NCBI RefSeq assembly: GCF_902459475.1
Contig: NZ_LR699115.1
Location: forward strand, 124,001 to 188,000
Direction of reading: 5' to 3'
Source of the DNA: Aquicella lusitana
Lineage (GTDB): Bacteria; Pseudomonadota; Gammaproteobacteria; DSM-16500
DNA: 64,000 nucleotides
In this document: positions 52,721 through 60,742 of the stretch, piece by piece
How the letters are laid out: the number at the start of each line of letters is the position of its first letter
Numbering within the stretch: the first letter of the stretch is position 1
The notes under the pieces: generated by a model
Databases searched by the model: none
What the model was told of the DNA's origin: nothing
What the model saw: the letters and a program-made list of their open reading frames with translations, nothing else
Translations under genes and position numbers: made by a program

Positions 52721-53470
52721 TTATTGTGCATTTTCCGGTTTGGCCAATCTTTTTAATCCATAAACATCCCTGAAAAGAATACCCATCACATTAAAACCCA
52801 TGGGAATTGTCCAAATCAGGCCAATGCCAAACGGTATCATGCTAATAAAAGTAAGGATGACAATAATCAGGTAGCATACGATCACTTCCAGCCAATATTG
52901 TCCCATTTTGTCAAAAGCACTTTTGACGGCGGACAGCGTATCGATTTGCTTTGTAACGATAAGTGGTAAAGCAAATACGAGCATGGGTAGCGTTAAAAAA
53001 AGAAAAATAAGAAAAGTCACTAAATGAAGCAGCACACCAATAAATCCATGCGGTAAAGCCAGATTGGTAATAGCTACATACAACAGAATAAGCGGCAGCC
53101 AGAGCAAAAATAAATAAAACAATTTATCTTTTACCTTCAGACATTGAGAGAATATCAACAATAGGTTCACGGAAAGTCCGACCGATTGCCGCACACCCAC
53201 CATGGCTGATACGGCTAGCACATACCAAAACAAGCTAAGTTCAAAGCAAGCCACAATCAGTGAAAGCACAAGTGATAAGGTACCCTCCCAAAAATAAGCA
53301 AAGGACGTGATCGTAAAAGTCAACAGAAGCGATCCGCCTGACATGATGAGCGAAAGGATAAATATAGGCATTTTCACACCCGTTACAAGCGCCCATGCTT
53401 CGCTGATGACATGACTGATAGTTAATTTTTTAGGCGCAGACGGTGGCGCTGTGTCATGACTAGCGCTCAT
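52721..53470 (-). CDS. Multi-pass membrane protein of unknown function
   Basis: The 249-residue protein has five or six predicted helices and a proline-rich cytoplasmic N-terminus (DTAPPSAPKKL). Segments such as ITSFAYFWEGTLSLVLSLIVACFELSLFWYVL and LPMLVFALPLIVTKQIDTLSAVKSAF resemble uncharacterised bacterial integral-membrane proteins with a conserved alternation of helix and amphipathic linker. No transport or enzyme motif is visible. It precedes the Tim44-like gene on the same strand, 95 bases apart. Confidence 0.6.
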   Translation of the reverse strand: MSASHDTAPPSAPKKLTISHVISEAWALVTGVKMPIFILSLIMSGGSLLLTFTITSFAYFWEGTLSLVLSLIVACFELSLFWYVLAVSAMVGVRQSVGLSVNLLLIFSQCLKVKDKLFYLFLLWLPLILLYVAITNLALPHGFIGVLLHLVTFLIFLFLTLPMLVFALPLIVTKQIDTLSAVKSAFDKMGQYWLEVIVCYLIIVILTFISMIPFGIGLIWTIPMGFNVMGILFRDVYGLKRLAKPENAQ

Positions 53471-53666
53471 AGTATTATCTCGCCACTGGCAAAAATGTCA
53501 TAGATCAGTCGATAAAGCATTTTGCTGGCCATATGCTCTCGTTCGCTTAATGAAAACTTAAATAGTAGCACTTTCTTCGCTATTTTTAAGCAGAACGGCA
53601 AAAAAATATTGACACCCACTCCTCCCGCTTGATAAATTTATTTACAGTTAACGAAGGTATTTTGCA

Positions 53667-53819
53667 ATGATTGACCATCAAAACAGGCTCCAACAGACCT
53701 CAAAACGGTATGCATGCCGTTTAGCTGTGCCTGGTCATCATGTTGCTGCATCCGCATATTTATCTACTCCTGCTTTACAAGACAACCTCCTTCTTCTTAG
53801 CCTTAGTTGCCTGTCTTAG
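53667..53819 (+). CDS. Putative leader peptide (50 residues), Leu-rich at its end
   Basis: ATG at 53667 has AAGG about 9 bases upstream. The peptide ends DNLLLLSLSCLS; six of its last ten sense codons are Leu (CTC CTT CTT CTT AGC CTT AGT TGC CTG TCT) before TAG at 53817-53819. The stop codon lies inside the left arm of the hairpin at 53809-53821. A ribosome stalled at Leu or Ser codons would sit on or near that arm. The peptide matches no family. It may instead be spurious; conservation of the stop and Leu codons would decide. Confidence 0.35.
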   Translation: MIDHQNRLQQTSKRYACRLAVPGHHVAASAYLSTPALQDNLLLLSLSCLS

Positions 53820-53855
53820 CGGCTATTTACTTTGTTTTGCAACGCTAAGACAGGC
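53809..53855. promoter_or_regulatory. 13-bp perfect inverted repeat in the permease leader
   Basis: GCCTGTCTTAGCG (53809-53821) and CGCTAAGACAGGC (53843-53855) enclose 21 bases, ending 57 bases before the permease ATG. No T-run follows, so it acts, if at all, on translation or RNA stability rather than as a classical terminator. Confidence 0.55.
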
Positions 53856-53912
53856 GCCGGGTGAGATGCAAGACAACGGCTATGTGTGTACTTTGTCAGA
53901 GGTATAAGAATC

Positions 53913-55508
53913 ATGAAGTTTCAGCGTGCAATCGGACCATTTGCTCTTTTATTTGCGGGTATCAGTAGTGTCATCGGCTCAGGCTGGCTATTTGGGCCAC
54001 TCTTCGCGGCGCAGATCGCAGGGCCTGCTGCTGTTTTATCATGGATTATCGGCGGCATCCTCATGATTATTATTGCACTCACCTTTGCCGAGCTGGGTAG
54101 CGCCTTTCCGGTTGCGGGTGGCATGATTCAATTTGCCCAGTATAGCCACGGCCCGCTTGTCAGCTTTATGATCGGATGGATGGTCTGGATCTCAAGTGTT
54201 GCAGTTGCGCCCGTGGAAACACTGGGGCTAATACAATATGCAGCCAATTATATTCCCCCACTGATGACAAAAACCGGCGAAGCCCGCGTTCTATCAACCA
54301 TAGGGATTGCAGCTGCAGCAGCCATCATGTTTCTGATGTGTGTATTGAATTATTATGGCGCGCGCTTCTTCAGCCGCTCAAACAATATCATTACCAGCAT
54401 CAAGCTCATAGTTCCCATTGCAACCATTATTTTACTCATCAGCGCTGATTTCCATAGCGCAAATTTTTATGCAACTCCAGGTGGTTTTACGCCTTTAGGC
54501 TGGCATGGCGTTTTTGCCGCACTGCCCTTGGGCGGCGTCATCTACTCATTCATCGGATCGAATACCGTACTGCAATTAGCCGGTGAAACCAAAAACCCAC
54601 AGCGCAGCATTCCGCTGGCGCTGATTGGCTCAATGCTATTTTGCACCCTTTTGTATGCACTGTTACAAATTGCCTTTGTCGGCGCTGTGACACCTGCGGC
54701 ACTCGTCTCAGGCTGGCATAACTTGCATTACACTGGTGACAGCGGGCCCTTTTCTGGGATGATGGCTGCACTCGGCCTTGGCTGGTTTGTAATGATTATC
54801 TATGCTGATGCGCTGATTTCACCTTTTGGCACTGGCTTTGTCTTTACCGCATCCACAGCGCGCGTGGGATATGGTTTAAGCAGTATCGGATTTTTGCCCG
54901 CGGCATTAAAAAAACTGACAAAAAACGGTGTGCCCCTGCGCAGCATCATACTGAACTATGCCGTGGGACTATTATTATTTTTACCTTTCCCCGGTTGGCA
55001 AAAACTGGTGAGCTTTATTATCTCCTGCTTTATTGTTTCTTATATTATCGGCCCCATTGCACTGGTAGGCTTGCGCAAAACCCAGCCGGACGCACCTCGT
55101 CCCTTTATGCTGCCTTATGCCAATACGATCGCTCTGGTCGCCTTTTACATTTGCAATTTATTAATCTTCTGGACAGGTTGGCAAACGGTATACCGCATGA
55201 TGATCGCGTTAAGTCTGGGAGTCGTCTTTTTTTCTATTTATTGTTTACGTCAAAAAAATAATATTTGGGCCAAACAATGGCGCGCCGCGTGGTGGATCCT
55301 GCCCTATTTCTCCGCTCTAACCCTGATTTCCTATTTGGGAAGCTTTGGGGAAGGCAAAAATGTGATTTCTTTTGGCATGGATTTCATTGTCATTGCTTTA
55401 TTAACCTGCGTAGTATTTTATATGGCATTAAAAGCGGGCGATAAAGCGCCTCATCATGCAAGCTTCCCGCTAACAGAAGGACATAATATTGCTATAGAAG
55501 CCTCATAA
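53913..55508 (+). CDS. APC-family amino-acid permease (YveA/aspartate-like)
   Basis: I start at ATG 53913 (531 residues, MKFQRAIGPFALLF), with AGAGGT upstream; a GTG at 53886 is less likely. Twelve or more predicted helices; helix 1 reads GISSVIGSGWLFGPLFAAQIAG, the loop AELGSAFPVAGGMIQFAQYSHG is conserved in APC transporters, and GSNTVLQLAGETKNPQRSIPLALIGSM marks the helix 6-7 region. It resembles B. subtilis YveA (aspartate-proton symporter). The leader peptide and hairpin upstream suggest amino-acid-dependent control. Confidence 0.9.
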   Translation: MKFQRAIGPFALLFAGISSVIGSGWLFGPLFAAQIAGPAAVLSWIIGGILMIIIALTFAELGSAFPVAGGMIQFAQYSHGPLVSFMIGWMVWISSVAVAPVETLGLIQYAANYIPPLMTKTGEARVLSTIGIAAAAAIMFLMCVLNYYGARFFSRSNNIITSIKLIVPIATIILLISADFHSANFYATPGGFTPLGWHGVFAALPLGGVIYSFIGSNTVLQLAGETKNPQRSIPLALIGSMLFCTLLYALLQIAFVGAVTPAALVSGWHNLHYTGDSGPFSGMMAALGLGWFVMIIYADALISPFGTGFVFTASTARVGYGLSSIGFLPAALKKLTKNGVPLRSIILNYAVGLLLFLPFPGWQKLVSFIISCFIVSYIIGPIALVGLRKTQPDAPRPFMLPYANTIALVAFYICNLLIFWTGWQTVYRMMIALSLGVVFFSIYCLRQKNNIWAKQWRAAWWILPYFSALTLISYLGSFGEGKNVISFGMDFIVIALLTCVVFYMALKAGDKAPHHASFPLTEGHNIAIEAS

Positions 55509-55518
55509 ACTCTCTATC

Positions 55519-55549
55519 CTCTGCAACAGTTGTTCTTACTGTTGCAGAG
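55519..55549 (+). terminator. Hairpin downstream of the APC permease
   Basis: CTCTGCAACAG (55519-55529) and CTGTTGCAGAG (55539-55549) form an 11-bp perfect stem with a 9-base loop, 11 bases after the permease stop. Only a weak T-rich run (ATTCTTC) follows. Confidence 0.65.
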
Positions 55550-55663
55550 ATTCTTCGTGCTTGCACAGGGATAGTACTTAATAATTCCTTAATGTTAAAA
55601 CCGTATGCTCTCTCCCATATTAACGAAATGTCTTCATGATCGATCAGCATAGAGGATGCATCC

Positions 55664-56773
55664 ATGTTTTTTCTCAGCTTCTTTTTTAAAAAGAATGAAT
55701 CGGTTAAAACGGTTTCCAGTGTGAACAGCTCATGGGTGCGGACGCGCTATCAAAATAACTCTAACAATCCGATCAGTTTTATGGCAAATGAAGTTGAGTA
55801 CAGGAAATTAAAAGCAAAAGGCGGCTTTGCTGTCAAAGGTGACGAAGATACAGTATACAAAAAAGGGACAACAAGCGTTTTAAAGCGCTATCTGGATAGC
55901 AGCACGGGAAATGCTATTTTAGCTAAAAGTTTCAAAATTAAAAAACCCAAATCATCTCAAGGCAAAAAAGAAATAGCCAGAATAAAAGATGAAGCAGAAA
56001 AAATGATGGCGCTCAATCTGGCGTACGATTATCTGGAAAGAAAAACAGGAAAAAGCAGTAAAGCGATTGATATCATTCTACCTTACTTTGAAGGTGAAGA
56101 CCTTTTTGACTTCATTGACCACTTTCAGGATATAGAGAAACCCACACTAGTCCAAGTAATTGAACTTTTTCGTCATGCAGTGGATACCATGGATGAGCTT
56201 CAATTACTGCATGACAGCGGGTGGATACATTTCGATGTGAAGCCTGAAAATATTTATATCGATAAAAAAAATCATCGAATTCGCCTTATTGATCCTGAGA
56301 AAGCTCTGCGCAAAGAATACCTTAACCAGATTAAAGCGACTGAAATTGCCGGCACAATTGAATACATCGCGCCCGAATTTTTTACCCAACGATATATTAA
56401 AAACGGTGAAGCAGCTGATATATATTCATTCGGCATGGTGCTAGCTGCCATGTTTGGCTTAATGCAAGCAAAAGGTACACATCATGGATGCAAAGTAGAT
56501 TTTCATTTTGATAGAGAGAATGAAAAGTACGCCCTGGCTCAATTAAAAGGATTTTATCTTACTCGAGATCAGCGAAAGAGTATTTACTCACTGATCTATG
56601 ATATGACAGCGACCAATCCGGAAGAGAGGATCAGCCTGAAGGAAGCTAAAATCAGACTCGAACCACTTCTCGTTGCACTCCAAGCTAAGCTTGAAAAGCC
56701 AAATCCGGATGATGCAAAAAATGATAATGCAGAATCCGTTCCCACCCTCACTTTGGGTAAACCCAGATTTTAG
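55664..56773 (+). CDS. Eukaryotic-like Ser/Thr protein kinase, effector-type
   Basis: The 369-residue protein has a kinase catalytic loop WIHFDVKPEN (D191, N196; HFDVKPEN in place of HRDLKPEN), LIDPEKA as the magnesium loop with DPE instead of DFG (D210), activation-segment end YIAPEFF (APE, 236-238) and ADIYSFGMVL in subdomain IX. The N-lobe is less clear: a Gly-rich loop is not evident and the ATP Lys is uncertain (perhaps K88). No membrane helix or extracellular domain follows, unlike PknB-type receptors, so it fits the LegK-like effector pattern. Residues 43-48 EVEYRK echo the shared block of the two orphan proteins. It is monocistronic. Confidence 0.85.
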   Translation: MFFLSFFFKKNESVKTVSSVNSSWVRTRYQNNSNNPISFMANEVEYRKLKAKGGFAVKGDEDTVYKKGTTSVLKRYLDSSTGNAILAKSFKIKKPKSSQGKKEIARIKDEAEKMMALNLAYDYLERKTGKSSKAIDIILPYFEGEDLFDFIDHFQDIEKPTLVQVIELFRHAVDTMDELQLLHDSGWIHFDVKPENIYIDKKNHRIRLIDPEKALRKEYLNQIKATEIAGTIEYIAPEFFTQRYIKNGEAADIYSFGMVLAAMFGLMQAKGTHHGCKVDFHFDRENEKYALAQLKGFYLTRDQRKSIYSLIYDMTATNPEERISLKEAKIRLEPLLVALQAKLEKPNPDDAKNDNAESVPTLTLGKPRF

Positions 56774-56790
56774 TTATCAAATACGGTGTA

Positions 56791-57582
56791 TTAATCCAAA
56801 AATAAAACACCCTCTTTGTACAGAATCGCCTTTCCATACAATCGGATATGATCAGAATGCAACTCACAGCGCACCTCACCGCCGCGCTGCGAAAGCTGTC
56901 GGGCTTGAAATTGTGTTTTATTTAATTGTCTTGCCCAGTAAGGAACTAAAAGACAATAAGACGAGCCAGTAACAGGATCTTCCGAAATAGCTTTCCCGGG
57001 ATAAAATACCCGCGAAACAAAATCAACCGTTTTACCCGGCGCCGTTACTATAATGCCGCGATGGGCCAGTTGCTTTAGTAGCGACAAATCAGGCTTCAAC
57101 TGCCTGACATCCTCTTCTGTTTCAAGCACTGCGAGCAGCCGCTCTTTGTTAAATTGATGGGTTTCTTTAGGCTTCATACCCAATCCCTCGACCAAAATAG
57201 CAGGAAGTTCGCAGGCGACTGTATTTTTTACCGGAAAATTCAGCACAATTTCTGTCTGATGTCGACTAATACGAAGCAAACCAGCGGAGCGATGGTAAAA
57301 ATTGACTTCCTGCCAGTCGGGCTCAATGAGATTGAATACCGCAAACCCCGAAGCCAGTGTGCCATGTCCGCAAAGGTCTATTTCGTATTCGGGCGCAAAC
57401 CAGCGAATATCAAACCCGTCTTGTGTGCGCACAAGAAAAGCGGTCGCAGGTAAATTGTTTTCTGCTGCGATTTTTTGCAGCACTTCTTCAGGCAGCCACG
57501 CTTCCAGCACACAAACCATGGCTGGATTGCCGGAAAATAGTTTGTCCGTAAAAGCATCGATATGATAAGCATTTATCTTCAA
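56791..57582 (-). CDS. PhzF-family protein
   Basis: I favour TTG at 57582 as start (263 residues, first residues MKINAYHIDAFTDK when the TTG is read as Met and the next codon is Lys), since GAGGAAG lies 5 bases upstream and PhzF proteins begin this way; an ATG-initiated reading from 57630 adds 16 residues of low quality. The family signatures are visible: DAFTDKLFSGNPAMVCVL, FFAPEYEIDLCGHGTLASGF-like segment (here RWFAPEYEIDLCGHG), and FYPGKAISEDPVTGSSYCLLVPYW. PhzF proteins are isomerases or epimerases with diaminopimelate-epimerase fold; most have unknown substrate. Confidence 0.86.
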   Translation of the reverse strand: MKINAYHIDAFTDKLFSGNPAMVCVLEAWLPEEVLQKIAAENNLPATAFLVRTQDGFDIRWFAPEYEIDLCGHGTLASGFAVFNLIEPDWQEVNFYHRSAGLLRISRHQTEIVLNFPVKNTVACELPAILVEGLGMKPKETHQFNKERLLAVLETEEDVRQLKPDLSLLKQLAHRGIIVTAPGKTVDFVSRVFYPGKAISEDPVTGSSYCLLVPYWARQLNKTQFQARQLSQRGGEVRCELHSDHIRLYGKAILYKEGVLFLD

Positions 57583-57635
57583 GGATACTTCCTCTAAAGA
57601 CTCTATTTTTCGCCATGTTATAATATACAATGCGG

Positions 57636-57770
57636 TTACGCCAATTTATTTTCCATCTTCAGCCCGATTAACAGATCCCTATTAAATTCCACACCGGCAA
57701 GACACTGGCCGTTTTGCAAAACAGGAAAATATTTTATTGGCATTTTTGCCCGCAACAAGAGTAGAATCAT
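57636..57770 (-). CDS. Unrecognised small frame between PhzF and sphingomyelinase genes
   Basis: A 44-residue open frame (MILLLLRAKMPIKYFPVLQNG...) fills most of the gap and runs upstream without a stop to about 57815 if a TTG is used. The KYFPVLQNGQCLAGVEFN stretch vaguely resembles the cis-Pro turn of thioredoxin-fold proteins. There is no ribosome site at the ATG. It may be a gene remnant or chance. Confidence 0.2.
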   Translation of the reverse strand: MILLLLRAKMPIKYFPVLQNGQCLAGVEFNRDLLIGLKMENKLA

Positions 57771-57823
57771 CGGGCAATTAAATTGCCAGAAGTGAATATC
57801 TAAAATCAATAGCGAGATGCACT

Positions 57824-59197
57824 ATGCTAAGGAAGCTCATATTATTATTTTGTGGACTTTGCTGGCTTACCGCCGCAACAGCTCAAACTAAAACTACTTT
57901 TGCTTATAGCTACGTCACTCTTACTAACAATACCAGTGACAGTATTCAAGTTCAAACCACGCTTTCAACCCAGGATACCGACTTTAAACGCGGGAAAGAT
58001 TGGGATGGAGAAACGCTGACTTTAGCGCCTTATGAAACCAAACAGGTATTATGGTTTAGCCGCAATACAGATGTAAAAGCGGATCAACACTATCGCTTTG
58101 ACCTAACCGCAAGCCACGCTGGCTATCCTGCTGATGCGGTACGAATCAGTTTTTTTGAAAAAGGGAAAAGTGTTTTTGGCTCGGAAATATCCGAGGAACT
58201 TGCGCTTCCAAACCAATCTGCACGACCCTTACTAAAGCAAAGTAACTTTGAACAGATAACAAGTACCTTTTGGGGAAACGCATTCACCCTTTATGCTCGA
58301 AGCTGGCTCCCCCTGGGAAATCTCTACAGTAATTTCCACTTTGTGATTGATCGTCCGGAAAATATCAACTTTGATACTGCTTCCAATCAGAAAATTAGTA
58401 TTTTAACTTACAATACGCAGCTGATGCCGTTTTATGCAGGAGCAGTGGACGATCTTAACCAGCCAGGCACGCGCGCAGTAGACATACCTGCTAAGATTAA
58501 ACAATATGATGTTGTGATTTTGGAAGAATTATTTGATAGGAACCATCGAAATACCATTATTGATAAAATGCAGCCTTATTACCCTTATCATACCAATGTC
58601 GTAGGTCATGATACTTCGAAGGCTCTCACAGGTGGTGTCATGATTTTCAGCAAATGGCCCATCCTTAAGGAAGACCAGATTGTCTATTATGCAAGCGAAG
58701 GCCTTGACAGCCTTGCTGCAAAAGGCGCTGTTTACGCAGCCATTAACAAAAATGGCAAAGTCTATCACATCCTCGGCACACACTTGCAAGCTGATGGCAA
58801 GGACGAAGATATTAGAGCACGGCAAAAACAACTGCAAGAGATGCAAAATTTCATTGATCGCCTCAATATTCCCGCAGATCAGCCGGTTTTAATGGGTGGT
58901 GACTTTAATATTAATGAATTTAACAATGAAGTTAATCATCTGCTTGAAACATTACACGTCAATTTGATTGATAACGTAGGTTACCGTTATTCCTTCGATG
59001 GCACGGTTGATACGATGGCAGTAAGCAATGGGCGCAGTCGTATCGATTATGTTCTCTATAGTAACCTACATGCTAAACCGAGCGTTGCGTTTAATAAAGT
59101 TTATATCCTGCGCGACCTAGGCAACGAAACCATGTGGCCGAAGTTCGATCTCTCCGATCATTTTCCCACTGCCAGTTTCTTTGATTTTACTGGGTAA
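57824..59197 (+). CDS. Secreted neutral-sphingomyelinase-like phosphodiesterase
   Basis: The 457-residue protein has a signal peptide (ATA-Q near residue 20), an N-terminal beta-rich domain of about 170 residues not assigned to a family, and an EEP (exonuclease-endonuclease-phosphatase) catalytic domain. The sphingomyelinase motifs are: LTYNTQLMP (N197), VVILEELFD (E235), GGVMIFSKWPI (270-280), GTHLQA (H320), MGGDFNIN (D360, N362), RIDYVLYS (D408) and LSDHFP (D445, H446). It would hydrolyse sphingomyelin to ceramide and phosphocholine, or act on another phospholipid, outside the cell. It is the clearest candidate virulence enzyme in the window. Confidence 0.88.
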   Translation: MLRKLILLFCGLCWLTAATAQTKTTFAYSYVTLTNNTSDSIQVQTTLSTQDTDFKRGKDWDGETLTLAPYETKQVLWFSRNTDVKADQHYRFDLTASHAGYPADAVRISFFEKGKSVFGSEISEELALPNQSARPLLKQSNFEQITSTFWGNAFTLYARSWLPLGNLYSNFHFVIDRPENINFDTASNQKISILTYNTQLMPFYAGAVDDLNQPGTRAVDIPAKIKQYDVVILEELFDRNHRNTIIDKMQPYYPYHTNVVGHDTSKALTGGVMIFSKWPILKEDQIVYYASEGLDSLAAKGAVYAAINKNGKVYHILGTHLQADGKDEDIRARQKQLQEMQNFIDRLNIPADQPVLMGGDFNINEFNNEVNHLLETLHVNLIDNVGYRYSFDGTVDTMAVSNGRSRIDYVLYSNLHAKPSVAFNKVYILRDLGNETMWPKFDLSDHFPTASFFDFTG

Positions 59198-59508
59198 AAG
59201 GAAGCAAACCACCGAGAGTGTTCACTTATCATCCCGGCTTTAGTCTCCCAGTCATCCCGCTATGTGTATTTTCAAGTTTGCGCATAGCGGCATCTCCTGC
59301 TAATAAAAGCACTTATTTTTCAATTTAAAACCAACTCAGAAGCCAGCTCTTATACCGATCCTATCACTAGACCTTGTAGGCCAATCTGCTATTCGTGGTC
59401 GTTTCCGTAAAAACGCGCACAAGTTGTTCATTCGGTCTTATAATGCCTGCCCCAAACTCGCGAACGTGGTCCCTAAAAATTACAGACTCACAGGATGACT
59501 GAACGAGG
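59198..59508. other. Gene-free stretch downstream of the IS110 transposase
   Basis: No frame is credible here. It contains an imperfect hairpin (CCGCTATG near 59252 and CATAGCGG near 59281) and sequence with CATCCCG segments reminiscent of dispersed intergenic repeats. The nearer half may be the 3' non-coding end of the IS110 element, where IS1111-type members carry their guide RNA. Confidence 0.45.
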
Positions 59509-60594
59509 TCAGGCAACCTTTTCCTGAAGCGAACAAGCTTCTTGAGTTGGTTTTATTTCATATAATGCTCCTGTTAATACACAAGATCGAATACGGCCTG
59601 CTAATCGTCGTGCAACACCAACGATTGCACGCTTTTTTCCTCGATTATTCGAGAGACGATTAAATATTTCTTTCAGGCTCGGGTCTTTTGTAATGGCTAT
59701 CCATGCTGCTTCTATAAAAATTCTGCGTAATACTGAATTTCCTTGTCGTGTAATATGACCCTGTCGAGTATGCTCACCCGATGAATGCTCACTCGGCGTT
59801 AGTCCTGTAAAACTAAATAACTGTTTTTCATTTTTAAACTGAATCATATTACCCAGCTCATTGGCTAATTGTCTTGCATGAATTGGGCCAATCCCTGGGA
59901 CGCTTTCATAAATCATTTGCAGACTTTTTTCATCATTTGCCTGAATTTCAAGCCTTGCTTCTATTTCTTTCATTCGTTTCGTCAATTGCATCCATTGCTC
60001 AGCATATTGATGAACGCTATAACAAAAATCGTTTGAATAATTCCCCTGTTCCACTTCACTTAACTTTTGAGATAACCATCTTGGACAAATCACCGTATCA
60101 TCTTCTACTTCTATTAATCCTTGAGTAAATAATAGTCCTTTAAATTGCTGACCAACTTGATGCCGTAGTTTCAATATATTTGTCCGTAATCGCGTCATGC
60201 TACGTTTCTCTTCTCGCTCTTGGCTTGGCACAAAGATCCCATGCAATCGCCCAGCAGATAATTGTAGGGCTATTTTTAATGCATCGCGTTTATCTGTCTT
60301 GACCCGATCTCGGGAGGCTACTTCAATAGAACCAGGATGGACCACTATGTTATTTATTCCATGGGAGACCAAATAGCGATGCAGATGAAATCCAGAAAAT
60401 CCAGCTTCGTAAGCAGTTTTGATGACCGCTCCAGAAAACGTATTTTTTAGATAACTTACCAATATCTCAGCTTTGGCTGGCATTGTATCTCGTTTCACTA
60501 CTTCTCCTTCGCAAATAATAACGCAAGAATAGGTCTTTTTATGAACATCTATACCAACGTATACCTCTTTCCCTGTATAATCGTACTGTTTCAT
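59509..60594 (-). mobile_element. IS110-family transposase (DEDD recombinase), intact
   Basis: The 361-residue protein is a full-length IS110-family transposase: YVGIDVHKKTYS with the first catalytic Asp, TAYEAGFSGFHLHRYL with the Glu, RDRVKTDKRDALKIA with the two Asp (DEDD), and the C-terminal Transposase_20 domain SVPGIGPIHARQLANELG, with FTGLTPSEHSSGEHTRQGHI and the catalytic Ser region. GGAGGGGT precedes the ATG. IS110 elements lack terminal inverted repeats, so ends are hard to place. The long 3' flank and short 5' flank fit the IS1111 subgroup. Complete frames suggest recent activity. Confidence 0.92.
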
Positions 60595-60595
60595 G

Positions 60596-60650
60596 AGACC
60601 CCTCCGTTGTTTAGTTTGTTGGTCGCAAACTATTTTAACTGGTGGGGTCT
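60596..60650 (-). promoter_or_regulatory. Hairpins in the transposase leader that cover the ribosome site
   Basis: AGACCCC (60596-60602) pairs with GGGGTCT (60644-60650), and an inner AGTTTG/CAAACT (60613-60618, 60626-60631) stem lies between. The outer stem includes the GGAGGGG ribosome site of the transposase, so long read-through transcripts would be poorly translated. Confidence 0.4.
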
Positions 60651-60742
60651 TTCTTAATACAGCATAGCAACTCGCGTAGACGGGGATGACGCAGCTTGGT
60701 AAAAGCTCTCAACGCACCAGATCGCTTCCTCACGATCAAAAA

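Larger units (their letters stand above)
53471..53912. other. 442-base leader region before the APC permease
   Basis: This stretch holds a 50-codon frame with a ribosome site (53667-53819), a near-palindrome within it (53703-53722, AAACGG...CCGTTT), a 13-bp perfect inverted repeat (53809-53855) and a direct repeat CAAGACAAC (53778-53786 and 53869-53877). It resembles a regulated leader for the permease. Confidence 0.5.
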
